Below are positions 36,401-48,400 of a stretch of DNA of 64,000 nt, in pieces. A program made the position numbers and the translations under genes. The notes beneath the pieces are model-generated. The model did no database searches. It worked only from the letters and a program-made list of their open reading frames with translations, and was not told the origin of the DNA. The stretch lies in assembly GCA_035236585.1 (NCBI GenBank), contig CP141137.1, positions 9,874,327 to 9,938,326 on the forward strand, in the 5' to 3' direction. Every line of letters starts with the position of its first letter. The first letter of the stretch is position 1. The stretch is from Warburgia ugandensis. Lineage: Eukaryota; Streptophyta; Magnoliopsida; Canellales; Canellaceae.

Positions 36401-39400
36401 TGGAAGTTCTGGGCAACCCAACCATAAAATCCATGGTTATGTGGTCCCATTTCCACTCTGGAAGCTCCAAAGTTTGCAGCAAACCTACTGGCCTCTGGTG
36501 TTCTGCTTTTACTTTCGACAAGTGAGGCACCGCGCAACACACTCTCCAATATCCCACTTCATTCCTGGCCACTAGAAGTTCCTTTTTAAATCCTTATACA
36601 TCTCCCTACCACCTGGGTGTATAGTAAACTTAGAATCGTGTGCTTCCTTCAACAATTCCTGTTTCAACTTTGAATTTACTGGTACAACAAGTCTCCCATG
36701 AAATCTCACACTACCATCAGGCCCTTTATGAAACCCTTTCTTTTCACTTAGGGTTTGAGTCTCCTCGCACAACTGTTGCGCTTGCAAAACTCGACTCAAG
36801 AAAGCTGACCTAATGGAGATATTTGCAATTATCCTTTTTGATTTTCTATTGCGTGCATTCGCAACTACATTAGCCTTGCCCAGATGATATTGGATAATAA
36901 AGTCAAAATAATCTTTGAGGTACTCAACCCAACGTCTTTGTCTCATGTCGAGATCACTTTGAGAGAAAATATATTTAAGGCTTTTGTGGTCCATAAACAC
37001 TTCAAATTTCTCTCCATATAAGTAGTGTCTCCATATCTTCATGGCAAAAACCATAGCGGCAAGTTCCAGATCTTGCGTGGGATAGTTCTGCTCATGATTT
37101 TTCAATTGTCTGGATGCATAAGCTATTACCTTGTTGTTCTGCATAAGTAGACATCCGAGTCCCTTTCTAGAAGCATCACTATACACAACAAATCCTCCAT
37201 TCCCTTCAGGCAAAGACAAAACAGGTGCAAAAGCGAGTCTTTCCTTCAACTCCTCTCACACTCATCTGTCCATAAGAATTTCTGCTCCTTCTTGGTCAAT
37301 CTCGTCAATGGTTGTGCAATATAGGAGAAACCTTCGATAAAATGTCAATAGTATCCAGCCAAACCAAGAAAACTGCGTATCTCGGTCACGGTCTTTGGTT
37401 TTTCCCAGTCTGTAATTGCTTTGATCTTCTTAGGATCAACTGTAACACCATCCTTAGATATAACATGGCCAAGAAATTGAACCTGTTCCAGCCAAAACTC
37501 ACACTTTGAGAATTTGGCATATAACTGGTGAGTTTGGAGAGTGTCTAACACGATCCTCAGGTGTTCTTTATGATCTTCCCCACTATTAGAGTAAATAAGG
37601 ATGTCATCAACAAAGACAATAACAAATCTGTCAAGATATTCTCTAAACACTCTGTTCATCAAGTCCATAAATGTTGTAGGTACATTTGTCAACCCAAATG
37701 GCATCACCAGAAATTCATAATGTCCATAGCGTGTTCGAAATGTAGTCTTAAGAACATCTTCGTCTCGAATTCTAAGTTGGTGATAGCCTGATCTTAAATC
37801 AATCTTAGAGAATACTTTTGCTGATTGAAGTTGATCGAATAGGTCATCAATACGGGGTAATGGATACTTGTTCTTCATGGTGGCCCCATTTAATAGTCTA
37901 TAATCAATGCACAATCGCATAGAGCCATCCTTCTTCTTCATGAACAAAACTGGAGCTCCCCATGGTGACACACTTGGGCGAATAAACCCTTGGTCCAATA
38001 GTTCTTGCAACTGGACGTTCAACTCCTTTAATTCTGTAGGGGCCATGCGATACGGTGCTTTAGAAATAGGGGATGTTCCACGTAACAACTCGATGATGAA
38101 CTCCATCTCCTGCCTTGGAGGCAATCCAGGTAATTCTTCAAGAAAGACTTTCTTAAAATCACGCACCACCTCTATTTCCTCAATCTGAGGTCCTGTACTT
38201 TCGTGAGCCACAACAATAGCCCAGTATGCCTGACATCCTTTAGACATAAGACGCGCTGCTTGTATAGCAGAGATGCTGACACCTGATATGTCCAATCGTC
38301 CTTGAAATACAAAGGACGCCCCCTTTGAGCTCATCAGTGTCACTCATTTCTTTGTGCAATCTACTAGTACCCCATGTTCCGCCAACTAGTCCATGCCCAA
38401 AATGACGTCAAAATTAGTCATACTCAACAGGATTAAGTCGGCACTAAGTTCCTTGCCTAAAATCACTACTAGTACTTCTCGTAAGAACTCTCGCACAACA
38501 ACCATTTCCCCCACTGCAGTACAACTTCTAGACAAAATTCCAATTTATGTATAATAATATCCATACACGATGCAAAGTCACATGAAATGAATGAATGAGT
38601 AGAACCAGGATCAATGCAAAATACGCGCATGCTTGTCAAATATTAACAGTGTACCTTCCACTGCAGCATTAGATGTGCGAGCCTGGTCGGTAGTCAATGC
38701 AAAAACCCTCCCCTGACTCTTGGGTAACTGTTCTGCTCTAGCACCTGAATATGTATGACGCGACCTGTTAGGGCAGTCCTTAGCCATGTGCCCCTGTTCA
38801 CCACAATTAAAACATCTCTAATCACGATAATAACACATTGTGCCCTCGTGGAATCTATTGCAACGAGGACACTGTTTGAAGTCCCTTTTTCTGTCTGGCT
38901 GATAATATTGTCCTTTCTGGGGTTTCTGAGGTCCTGAAGAGAAACTTGAGCTCTTCTTTTCCCCACGGTATCCTCCGCTACTACTATGCCAAAACCTTCC
39001 TTTTTCCTTGCCCTTCGCAGCAATTTGCGTCTTCATATGTTCCTCCTGGGCAATGGAAGCCATCTCCACTGCCTTAGCCACACTATTAGGCTACGTCATT
39101 CAAACCTTACTCCTCAATCCGGGGTTCAACCCTTCCACAAACATCCAAGTTGCTTTTTCCTCTATCGTGCACACATCTGGCACAATTCTCCTGAACTGAG
39201 TGAACTTATCTTCAAACTAGAGAACAGTCATGCTTCCTTGCTTGATTGCTAGGAATTCTTGCTCTTTCTTTGCCTTAATGTGGGGAAGAAAATATTTGTT
39301 GTAAAAGACATTCTTAAATTCCTCCCAAGGAACATCACCTCAGTCTCCGAAAAATGTTCTCCTTGCAGATGGCCACCAAAAAGAAGCTGATCCTATCAAA

Positions 39401-42400
39401 ACAAATGTTGCCACCTTTACCTTCCTATCATCTGGAATATCCATAGCCTCAAATATCTTCTCTATCTCATGTATCCACCCCTCTGCAGCTTCTGGCTCAC
39501 CATTGCCAGCAAATACAGGTGCAATCTTCTTAAACCTCTCCAACAGGTTATCCACCTTAGCCTTGTCCCTGCCTAAACTTCCCTCACCTGTATTTGGCAC
39601 AGATGAGGTCTGGGGCTGTGTTTGGGGTTGTTGTTGCTGCTGCATCAGCTGACTAGGTTTGTTGTCCTATGACTCGTCCTCTTAGGTAGCATCCTTCCCT
39701 TCACCAAAAGAACTTTTTATGAGTTACTCTCTACACATCAATTTCAACATCTTTCTTTAGAGACTGCTTAAGATTTACTCAATGTGATAGGTAGTGAGTG
39801 GACTGAACCTGGGCTCTGATACCAACCGTAAAAATAAAAAAAATACTTAAACGAAGGGGGGCCAGAATTGATATTGGCACACACCCCCCCCCCCCCCACG
39901 TAACAGACCCATCGGGTTTGTCTTTTCCCAAAAGCCCAACAAATTAGAAAAAAAAAGGGAAAGAAGGGGAGGAAACCCGACGAGGCAGAGAAGAAGAAAG
40001 AAGAATATAAGAGAGAAGGAGAATGAAAGGAAAGGAGAGGAGAGGAGAGGGGGAAGAAATCGCATGCCCGGAAACCCACCACACTGGAGAAAAAGAAAAC
40101 TTAGGGTTTTCGGGTTTCGGAGTTCACAGACCCCGCCGAAGGAGACGACAGCTCCGATCATCAATCGAGCCGACCAATCTCCTCAACACACTGGTACGAA
40201 CCAAAACCCTAAGGTTTTGGAAGGATTCGAGCGTTGCGGAACGTCAGATTGAAAAGGGAAACGTCGCACACGTCTCTTGGATGGTTTTTCTGACGAATCG
40301 GAGCCATCTGGCCCATTCTAGAGAGGGAAAAACACTGAAGAACACGGGGAAGGTAAGATTTACAAAACCCAACTTTTGATTTGTGATGTTTTGCTAAATT
40401 CTTGCGTTTTCACCCTATATCTAGAATTTCAGATAATCCAACCGTCCAATTCCCAATCCAAAGGTAGGGATAGGTAATTTAATGCATGAGATAGCCCTGA
40501 TCACACAAAAACGTTAGATTTAGGCTGAGAATTGATCAGACGATCTCAGCCATCCAATCGGGGACTGTTCACACAGTAACCTTTTGACGTCTGATCGACG
40601 ATCAGACGCCACAAACGAGTTCTAAAGCATTGAAATTGCTAGGATATGACACGTTGAAAATTTTAGACCAAAATTGATCAAAAAAGAAAAAAAAAATCTG
40701 AATCGTTTGATTTGACAGTAGAAAAATGAGGACCTGGCACTTTTCATTGGAGGTTAGACGCTACCATGGTGTACACTAACCTTTAATAAGTTAAGATACT
40801 TAGAAAATTCAAGATGAGACCATTTACCGATGAAAACAACTTACAACCACTTAAGAAAAGTGGTGAATAGCCGGTCTAGAACCAATGGTGTGGATTGGCA
40901 ATCCATTAGCCATAGGTCATTCAACTAGCTATCAATCAATAGCTAATGAAACACTCTTAGCATGGAATTAAGCACTGTCACTTTGCCTTATGACGACTAG
41001 TGTCAGTGAAAAAGCTAAGAGAAGTCTCAAAGTCGTATATCTAAATATATTTTCTTGTACTTTGCAGAGGCGGGACTGATTTGGGAGCTTGTACACGAAC
41101 TAAGAAGTATTTGAATTAATGAACTAGAAAAACACCATTTGAGGTAGGTGGAATTGAGATTGCTAAGATTTTTGCTATATGCATGTTGGTATATGAAATT
41201 TGACCATTGAAACAAGTCTTTTCAATTTATATGAAAGGCAAAAATTAATGTGCATGGTAAAATGTAAACATGATTAAAGTGTTCATGCAAAAGCCATACA
41301 TTTGTGAATTAGGTGAGAAAACATAAGACTAATACCAGAAAATTGTGAGTGTGCTTGTAAGAGCAAAGAGGGGTCGTTATGATGTGGGCGGGCCACAGAG
41401 TCGTTATGATGTGGACGGGCCTTCGAGCTACCGGTCCCTGAGATTTAGCCCCATTGTTGGGGAGTTTGACGTGTCCATAGGGGTCGTTATAATGTGGGCA
41501 GGCCTTCGGGCTGGACGAGCTACCAACTCCTAGCTAGACGAGCTACCGGTCCTTGAGATTTAGCTCCATTTTTGGGGAGTTTGATGCGTCCTGAGGGGTT
41601 GTTATGACGTAGGCGGGCCTTCGGGCTAGACGAGCTACCGGTTCCTGGCTGGACGAGCTACAGGTCTCTCAGGAGTAAAGCCTTGAGGTGTGCCTTTGGG
41701 TTTGGTATGTCTTTGGGTTAACCACTCCACCGACTCATTGCGCCAAAGAGGATAATATTGTCTGTTGTGTACTTGATATACACGATAACGTGTTGGTGTT
41801 TGGTAGTGTGAAATGGCTCTTACGAGTAAAGACTGGTATAAGTAAATGAAAATGATTAGTGACTTGACATGTGCATACTTGCATTTCAAGAATACGTTTT
41901 AGTATTGATGCATTGTTGTTTTTCTATCTTGGCATTAAGTTATGATATTGACGAATGTTGAATTATTTCAAGCGAAACGATGTTGAATATTAGTTGTATG
42001 TTTCAGCATGGACAAATTAAATTATATAGAATATCATGATTTTGTTAATAGATAACTGCTTCTTATTCCACCTACACAAACGCAAGTTTGCTGAGATATT
42101 GTATTTATTTACAATATCTTAGAGGAGAGGATTCCCAAGAAGTAGGAGCTTGTTGATAGGAGTACACCGATGAAAAGCTCTTGACTTAGACAGGTAATGA
42201 TTGGTTTTATGTTGAAGTCACTTTATTTGGGAGTGGAAGGAGACGGCTATATACATATGTAATTATGGAGAATTGGATAACTCATGTGATTTGGTTGTGG
42301 TGTGGAGTTCCTGGTTGTGTTTTTGTTGGATCTGATTTGACTCTATTTAAGCAAATGTATGAAAAGGAGACAGAGTATCCATTTATATTTTAAAATTGTC

Positions 42401-45400
42401 AAAAATGTTTATCAGGTACTTCGCAATGACATGCGTTAAATGTCATATGTCTAAAAAACAGAGGAAACTTTGCCAGATTGTCGGTAGAAATGAGTGCTCA
42501 TTTCACCGAGAATCCTTGTTTTTTATAAAAGTAAAATGACACTCAGGGTTTTTCAAAGCGAATTTAAAAGAAAAGATTCTTTCGCATTTGTTTACACTTT
42601 AAACATGATTTTGTTAGAAATTGAGCTCGCTAAGTCAATGTCTTTTGGATTTAAAAAGTGTTATGAAAACCCCGGGGCGTCACACGCAAATGGAACAAAA
42701 CTTCTGTAGAAGTAAATGAAGAGCTATATCTTTAAGAGCAGAAAGAGGAATCCCCATTGAGGACCTCCTCCAACTAAGGAAGGCTTAATCTTTCAAGGAA
42801 GAAAGTGCAGGCTTAAAAACTCCTAGAGTAATTTTCAACTGGCCCAAATCAACAAAGCTTTACCTAAGCCAAGTTTTCATTTTCATCAGGTTTGTCATGC
42901 CAATCCCACCAGAACTGCTTAATTTCTCAAGTGAATCAGCTGACTCATGCAGGTGGTCAAACAAACCAAACTGACACCTTTTGCCCAGGACCACTTTTTG
43001 ACCTGCTTTTTGGGTCAAGGAGGTAGGCACAAGTAGCTAGGTCTATTAGAGGTGTAAAACAATATTAATGAAGGTTTAAACAGAATTGAAGGTGCACTAT
43101 GAACTTGCTGTCTTTAAGAATGTTTTATTTGGATTTCTCTAACTTCAAGAAACATGACGTTGCTAATAAAATATGAAGTCCTTAGTTTTCATGAACCGAA
43201 GAAAACCATATAAAATCCACATATAAAAATGGAAATCACTTGATATTATATGCATCATGAGAATTAGATAAATCAACCAGAAGCGATGCATAGTACCATC
43301 TGGGATTTATATCCTAGAAAAGGAAAATGTTTTAGTCAAATGACAAAGATATATAATTTCTCAGTTGAAGTTTAAAAGATGAATACCATCCATCTTCAAA
43401 GAATCAGCAAAGGTGAGAGGTCAAAACAATTAAATATAAGATTCAGATTCCAGAAAACAGAAAACAGAAAACAGAAAACAGAAACCTTACACTACAAAAG
43501 AACCAGGCAGAAGGAACATTTGTTAAAATGCTTCAGACATAGGAAATGAAGCTAACAAAAAGCATGTTTAAAGGTTCCCGTTCATTTGTGTTCTACATGG
43601 ACATTTCTATCGGACCAATTGATAAAACAAAGTTGGATGGACGAGATCTTAGATTGTTAAGTAACATTGCAATCTACCGCCCTTCGATACTCCAATATTC
43701 CAAGATCAACCATTATTTTACATATTGCCTGTCACATAACTATAGCTTGATTGCAACCACAGAAACATATAAAGTTGAAGAACTGACATTATAGATAAGC
43801 TTACGTTGAATAAAACAACATTGATATATTCAACAGCCCAAGTATTCAAACTAAAAAGAAAGAAAGAATTAAAAGGGATAAGAATTGTTCCAAAAGAAGT
43901 ATCCATATCCAAATGCAAGTTAATTTATACGACGCATTAGGAATGTGTTGTAAATTAGTTTACAGTATAAGAAAACATCTGCAGGTGGAAGCCCTGGAAG
44001 AAAATCTGGAAGTGCATACCTGACCACATGTTAGTTTGCAAGCAAGGGCATGGCTGGTCTCATGAAGGAAAATAGTGATGAGCTTGAATGGTGTCAGTAA
44101 TACTGTCCTCCACAACTAATACAAGCAAAACAGAAGCCCCCATTAGAAAATCACTTACTGTCAAACAGATAGCATATAATATGAATAAAGTGCCAAACAT
44201 AGGCCTTTTTGGAAAGCATCTGCACAAAGAAGAATAAGCACAACAGGAGAAACCTATAGCACGAATACAGGAAGTGGTGGTATTGATTCTTGCAAAAAAT
44301 ATAGTCCAAAGACCAAAGCATTTGACATAATGGAAAAATAAAAGACAAAATTATCCTAGAGGTGAGAGAAGAAACCAATTCAAATAACTAACTTAAGACA
44401 TTGGTATTCAAGGCAGCAAACTTCTGGCATAATATTAGCTGCTAAACAAAATAAAAGCCAAAAATTATCCCTTTCACTGTGATATGTCAGCATAGAGAAT
44501 AAGACCAAGCTAATGTGTGGAGATGATATCAGAGGGATCCAAATTGAAGCACCTATATCTCTTAGAGAAGTCCAAGAGAAGCCCACCTGGATTGGTTCAG
44601 TCTAAATTTTTGAGTAGCTAGGAGGTGCGGTTGGTGGAACTTCATACACCAAGGAGATTTATTAGCAAGCTCCTACTTCTCACAAACACTAAAGGAGCTG
44701 CCTAAAACAACAAGGGCGATATCCAAGTTCATGTTGCAAGACATAAACTTTCCTCCATATAGGACCATGCATTTCCTACAGTTCCCTTGAAGAGAAACTA
44801 AATATGTTAGCTTCTTGTGGTAGAAGGACATCAGGGAGAATTGCTGCAGTTGCAAGAACAATTATTAACCAAAATAAAGAATAGATGAGTGGATACCCGG
44901 GAGAAGTGGGTGCACAGAAACTTCAAGGCGCACTAGGAAACTATGGAGCACTTTTCTCCTCTTCATATGTCTACAACATCACAGAAGCACCTCACCTCAG
45001 GTGTTGTTTTGGGGATTCCAAAGAAAACACGAGGTAATGATATGAAGACACTGTGGAAGATTGTTTTGAAAGCTGTAACTTCAGTCAATTTCAAAGAACA
45101 TGATTTTTCCTATTTAGAATATTTTCAAATACATAAGGGGAGCCTTGATGCAACAGTAGAGTTGTCATTGTGTGACCTAGAGGTCACAGGCTCGAAGTGT
45201 GAAAGCAGCTTCTTGCAAAAATGCAAGGTAAGACTGTATTATAGACCCTTTGCTGTCCACCCCTTCCCTGAATCCTGCATATGTGGGAGCTTTGTGCACG
45301 GGGCTGCCCTTTTAGACTATTTTCAAGTGTGATTTGCCTTTAGGGGCCTCCTAGATATATCACTTAGGATTAGAATATCAGTTTGGAACTTTTATTCGAA

Positions 45401-48400
45401 AACTCTATAAGACTTGGAAAGCAGAATTAGCAAAGCATCCATCAGGCAGAAACTGACCTGCAAATGGAAGCTTTTAAATGGAACTTGAGGAATCTCTAAC
45501 ATGTCCTGATTACAATCACAATCTGAGAGATCTAGTACTCAAAGAGTTTGCCTAAACAAATTCTATCCTTCAAGTTGTTTGAGGCATTATATGGATATCC
45601 GCTTAACTTAATGTTGATATGCACTCCTACTCAAGTATGAGTGACCTATGATGCTGAGGCATTAAGCTGATCTTACAGGCATCCATGGAGTAGTCTGAGG
45701 CTATTATTGCGCATAAAAGTTGATTTGTGACCTGATCTCCATTGCCAGGCCAATTAGTTGAAGCAGGTGACAGTATCATTTTCAATCTTCGGCACATACA
45801 ATTGACATGCAAGCATAGACTCGAAGGATCTAGTAAAGCTGACTGTGATATAGCATAAAACTAAGCTACAATTTCCATGATGTAACATTGTGGTGGCCAA
45901 TGTGCTCTAGCAGAATACTGGTATCCTTCTAATGAGGCTTAAGCAATGAGCTCCCTCTCTAAGTGGTTTCTGTCTCAAAGATTGAAGGATGATAAATCTT
46001 AACATGCCTTGATAATAATTGAGCATTTCCTCATGGTACCTACTATAAACCTCAATACAAAAACAAGCAACAGCGCAAAATGGCAATAATAAGGGTCTGC
46101 ATTTACTGGAGCTTTTAAGCAATCTTAATGTTATTGGAAGTAAGAGCAGATGCAGAAGAACTTAAAGAAGAAACACAAAAAGACACTTCATAGCAAAGAT
46201 TCTGGATAATGAAAAAAGGAAAGATTTCCAAGGAAGATCATCTCTTCAAATAAATGAAGGATAGTTACCAACTTAGGAAGAAAAGTTGGTAAATGAGTTA
46301 GTCTAGAAGAAAATTTCTCAAAAAGATCCTGTAGCCAAGAGAATACCCTCCATGATCTCCATAACAATTTAGTGGACCACAGAGGTATCAAATTAAAGTT
46401 CTCTTCTAGGAGAACTTTACAACAAAACCACGTAAAAATCTTCTGGACCTCCTAAATTATCTATATAGCTATAACAAGGATAGGGCAAATTCTCCACTTT
46501 TGAAGAACTTTCTATAACCAATAGATGATGAAACCTACTTCATATTGGGACTTGTTGATTCACGCCTCGAAGTTGCAATGGAACATCTTGCACGGAAATA
46601 TCCTTCTTCAGAAGGGCTATTCATGAAGATCCATGGTAAATTTATCTCCTCGGAGGAATATATACTCAGAAAATCACTACTCAAAGACCAAAAATTAAGG
46701 TCACATTGATTAAAATTGCTCTCACCTGAGCTACATACATAACTTGAAAAGATAAGGAGTCGTCTTCTTTTGAGAAGATTTAACCTTGTTCCATTCCTCA
46801 ACATCAAAACAAGTTCCTTCAAGATATTAAAACTTCAAAAGAAATATGTTTGAGATCAATAGACCAAGTTCACTCCTCATGGAACTTATGCTACCCTTAA
46901 CTTTTATTGTATCAAGTCCAAAATGTAAATTTTCATCTTTATGATGAAAAAATAAGAGCTCTTTCTTTGTGTAAAGAATGTTAACATCCAAAAGGAATAT
47001 GATTTTAACATAATAGGAAACGTCCTTTGAATGGGGAAATTTAATCTTGATATGCCAAATGTTTGGCTTCTTCATGCGTAAATTTGTTATAAACAAGCTT
47101 TCTGGGACAGCAGACGTGGAAGTGACTCCTCTCATCTTTAAGTTTAAATCTCAATCCAAATTTCTTGATGTGTGAAGAGATCATCCTTTCTTGGGAATCC
47201 TTCTCTATGATGAAAACAAGAAATGAAATCAGGACTTGTTGGGATCAACTTGTGTCCCTCTGCCTCACCATCTATATAGCACCAAGTAAGAATTTTATCT
47301 CCACAAAGCTTTTACTGTTAATAAGATGATAAAAGAATATTGGAAAGAAACAGCAGGATGCAATGAATAAGTCAAAGCTCCATTCAACCGGGTTGCTGCA
47401 GAAGTTACTCAACAAGCAGGTCCATTTGCAGTAACATGCAGAGAAGGCTCATGGGAGTTTAAGGTTCAACGAGTTAAATTGTTCAACAACCTTCAGTTAG
47501 AAAATCTCTGCACCTTTCAAAGATTGATTTAGAAAGTCTTAACTTTTATCGAATTCAACAGCATTGACCTTTAAAGAAATGCAAAATTCATCTTTCAAGA
47601 AGATAGTTCTCAGAATCAACAATGTTAAGGATCAAGAACTCCAACTCTTCCTAATCAAGTCAATTCCATTGCCCCCTTAACTCTTGGATCAGCAAATGCA
47701 GTATGAGTCTTATTAGTATCTGGCGTCTGGACTATTGACTGCTTGCATCATTGATTGAAAGAGTGACAAACTATAGAAATAGGTTGTCCACAACCATGTG
47801 AAGATGGCTATCAATAGATCTGTCAGATCTGTGCGAATAGAAGCCACTTGCAACAAAAAAATTAACAGCAGCATTAGAAAAGTTCACAGTCGGTGTCGGA
47901 AAATTTAAAATTGGCACCGACCAATCAAATCTGTCAAAATCTTATAACCAGACTTGTCGATCCCCGCAAATCTTGACAATTCGGATCATCTAAACCCTAT
48001 ATATAGGGAATGATCCGATCTCTGACAATGTGTGTGAAAAAAAGAAAAGTATGATCTAAGAGAGAAAGAGAGAGAGAGTGAGTGAGAAAGTAGAGTCGAG
48101 AGAGGATCTAGTTTTGATCCTCTTCCTCCTTTGTACCTTGATCATCTACAGAAAGTTTATTCTCCTCTTTCCCGCGGATGTAGACCGAATTTGACAGAAC
48201 CACGTTAATCCCTTATGTTCTATGTGTGTTTGTGTCCTTACAGATCAAATCCAAATCCTCAAATTTGGTCATCAAATATGCACAGATCGGGAGATCTAGT
48301 TGTCAGATCCAAATAGTGGCATCAAATCTTATTTAGATCCAAATCCAAGCATAGGAAAGCGGCCCAGCCCAATACAGATCTAGGTCAGAGAGTAGCCCAA

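Larger units (their letters stand above)
32558..42684 (-). mobile_element. Ty3/gypsy chromovirus (Tekay/Del-like) with LTRs in inverted orientation
   Basis: Internal region 35345-39826, minus strand. A primer-binding site complementary to initiator tRNA-Met (TGGTATCAGAGCCC) lies at 39824-39811, next to the right LTR. A polypurine tract AAGGGGGA lies near 35350-35358, next to the left LTR. The domain order is gag, protease, reverse transcriptase, RNase H, integrase and a C-terminal chromodomain, which places it among chromoviruses; long LTRs and iMet priming fit the Tekay/Del group. It lies in intron 2 of the M50B-like gene, in the same orientation as the gene. Stops and frame breaks run through all domains, so it cannot move on its own. 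Confidence 0.93.

Noticed and set aside
32113..43127. Simple assembly duplication as explanation of the inverted LTRs and flanking copies
   Set aside because: Not excluded completely, but the copies differ by several percent including indels, which an artefact of duplicated reads or collapsed haplotypes would not easily give.
46188..47135. Minus-strand open stretches in M50B intron 1
   Set aside because: Joined readings contain many stops and no recognisable motif, so I could not assign a TE or gene.
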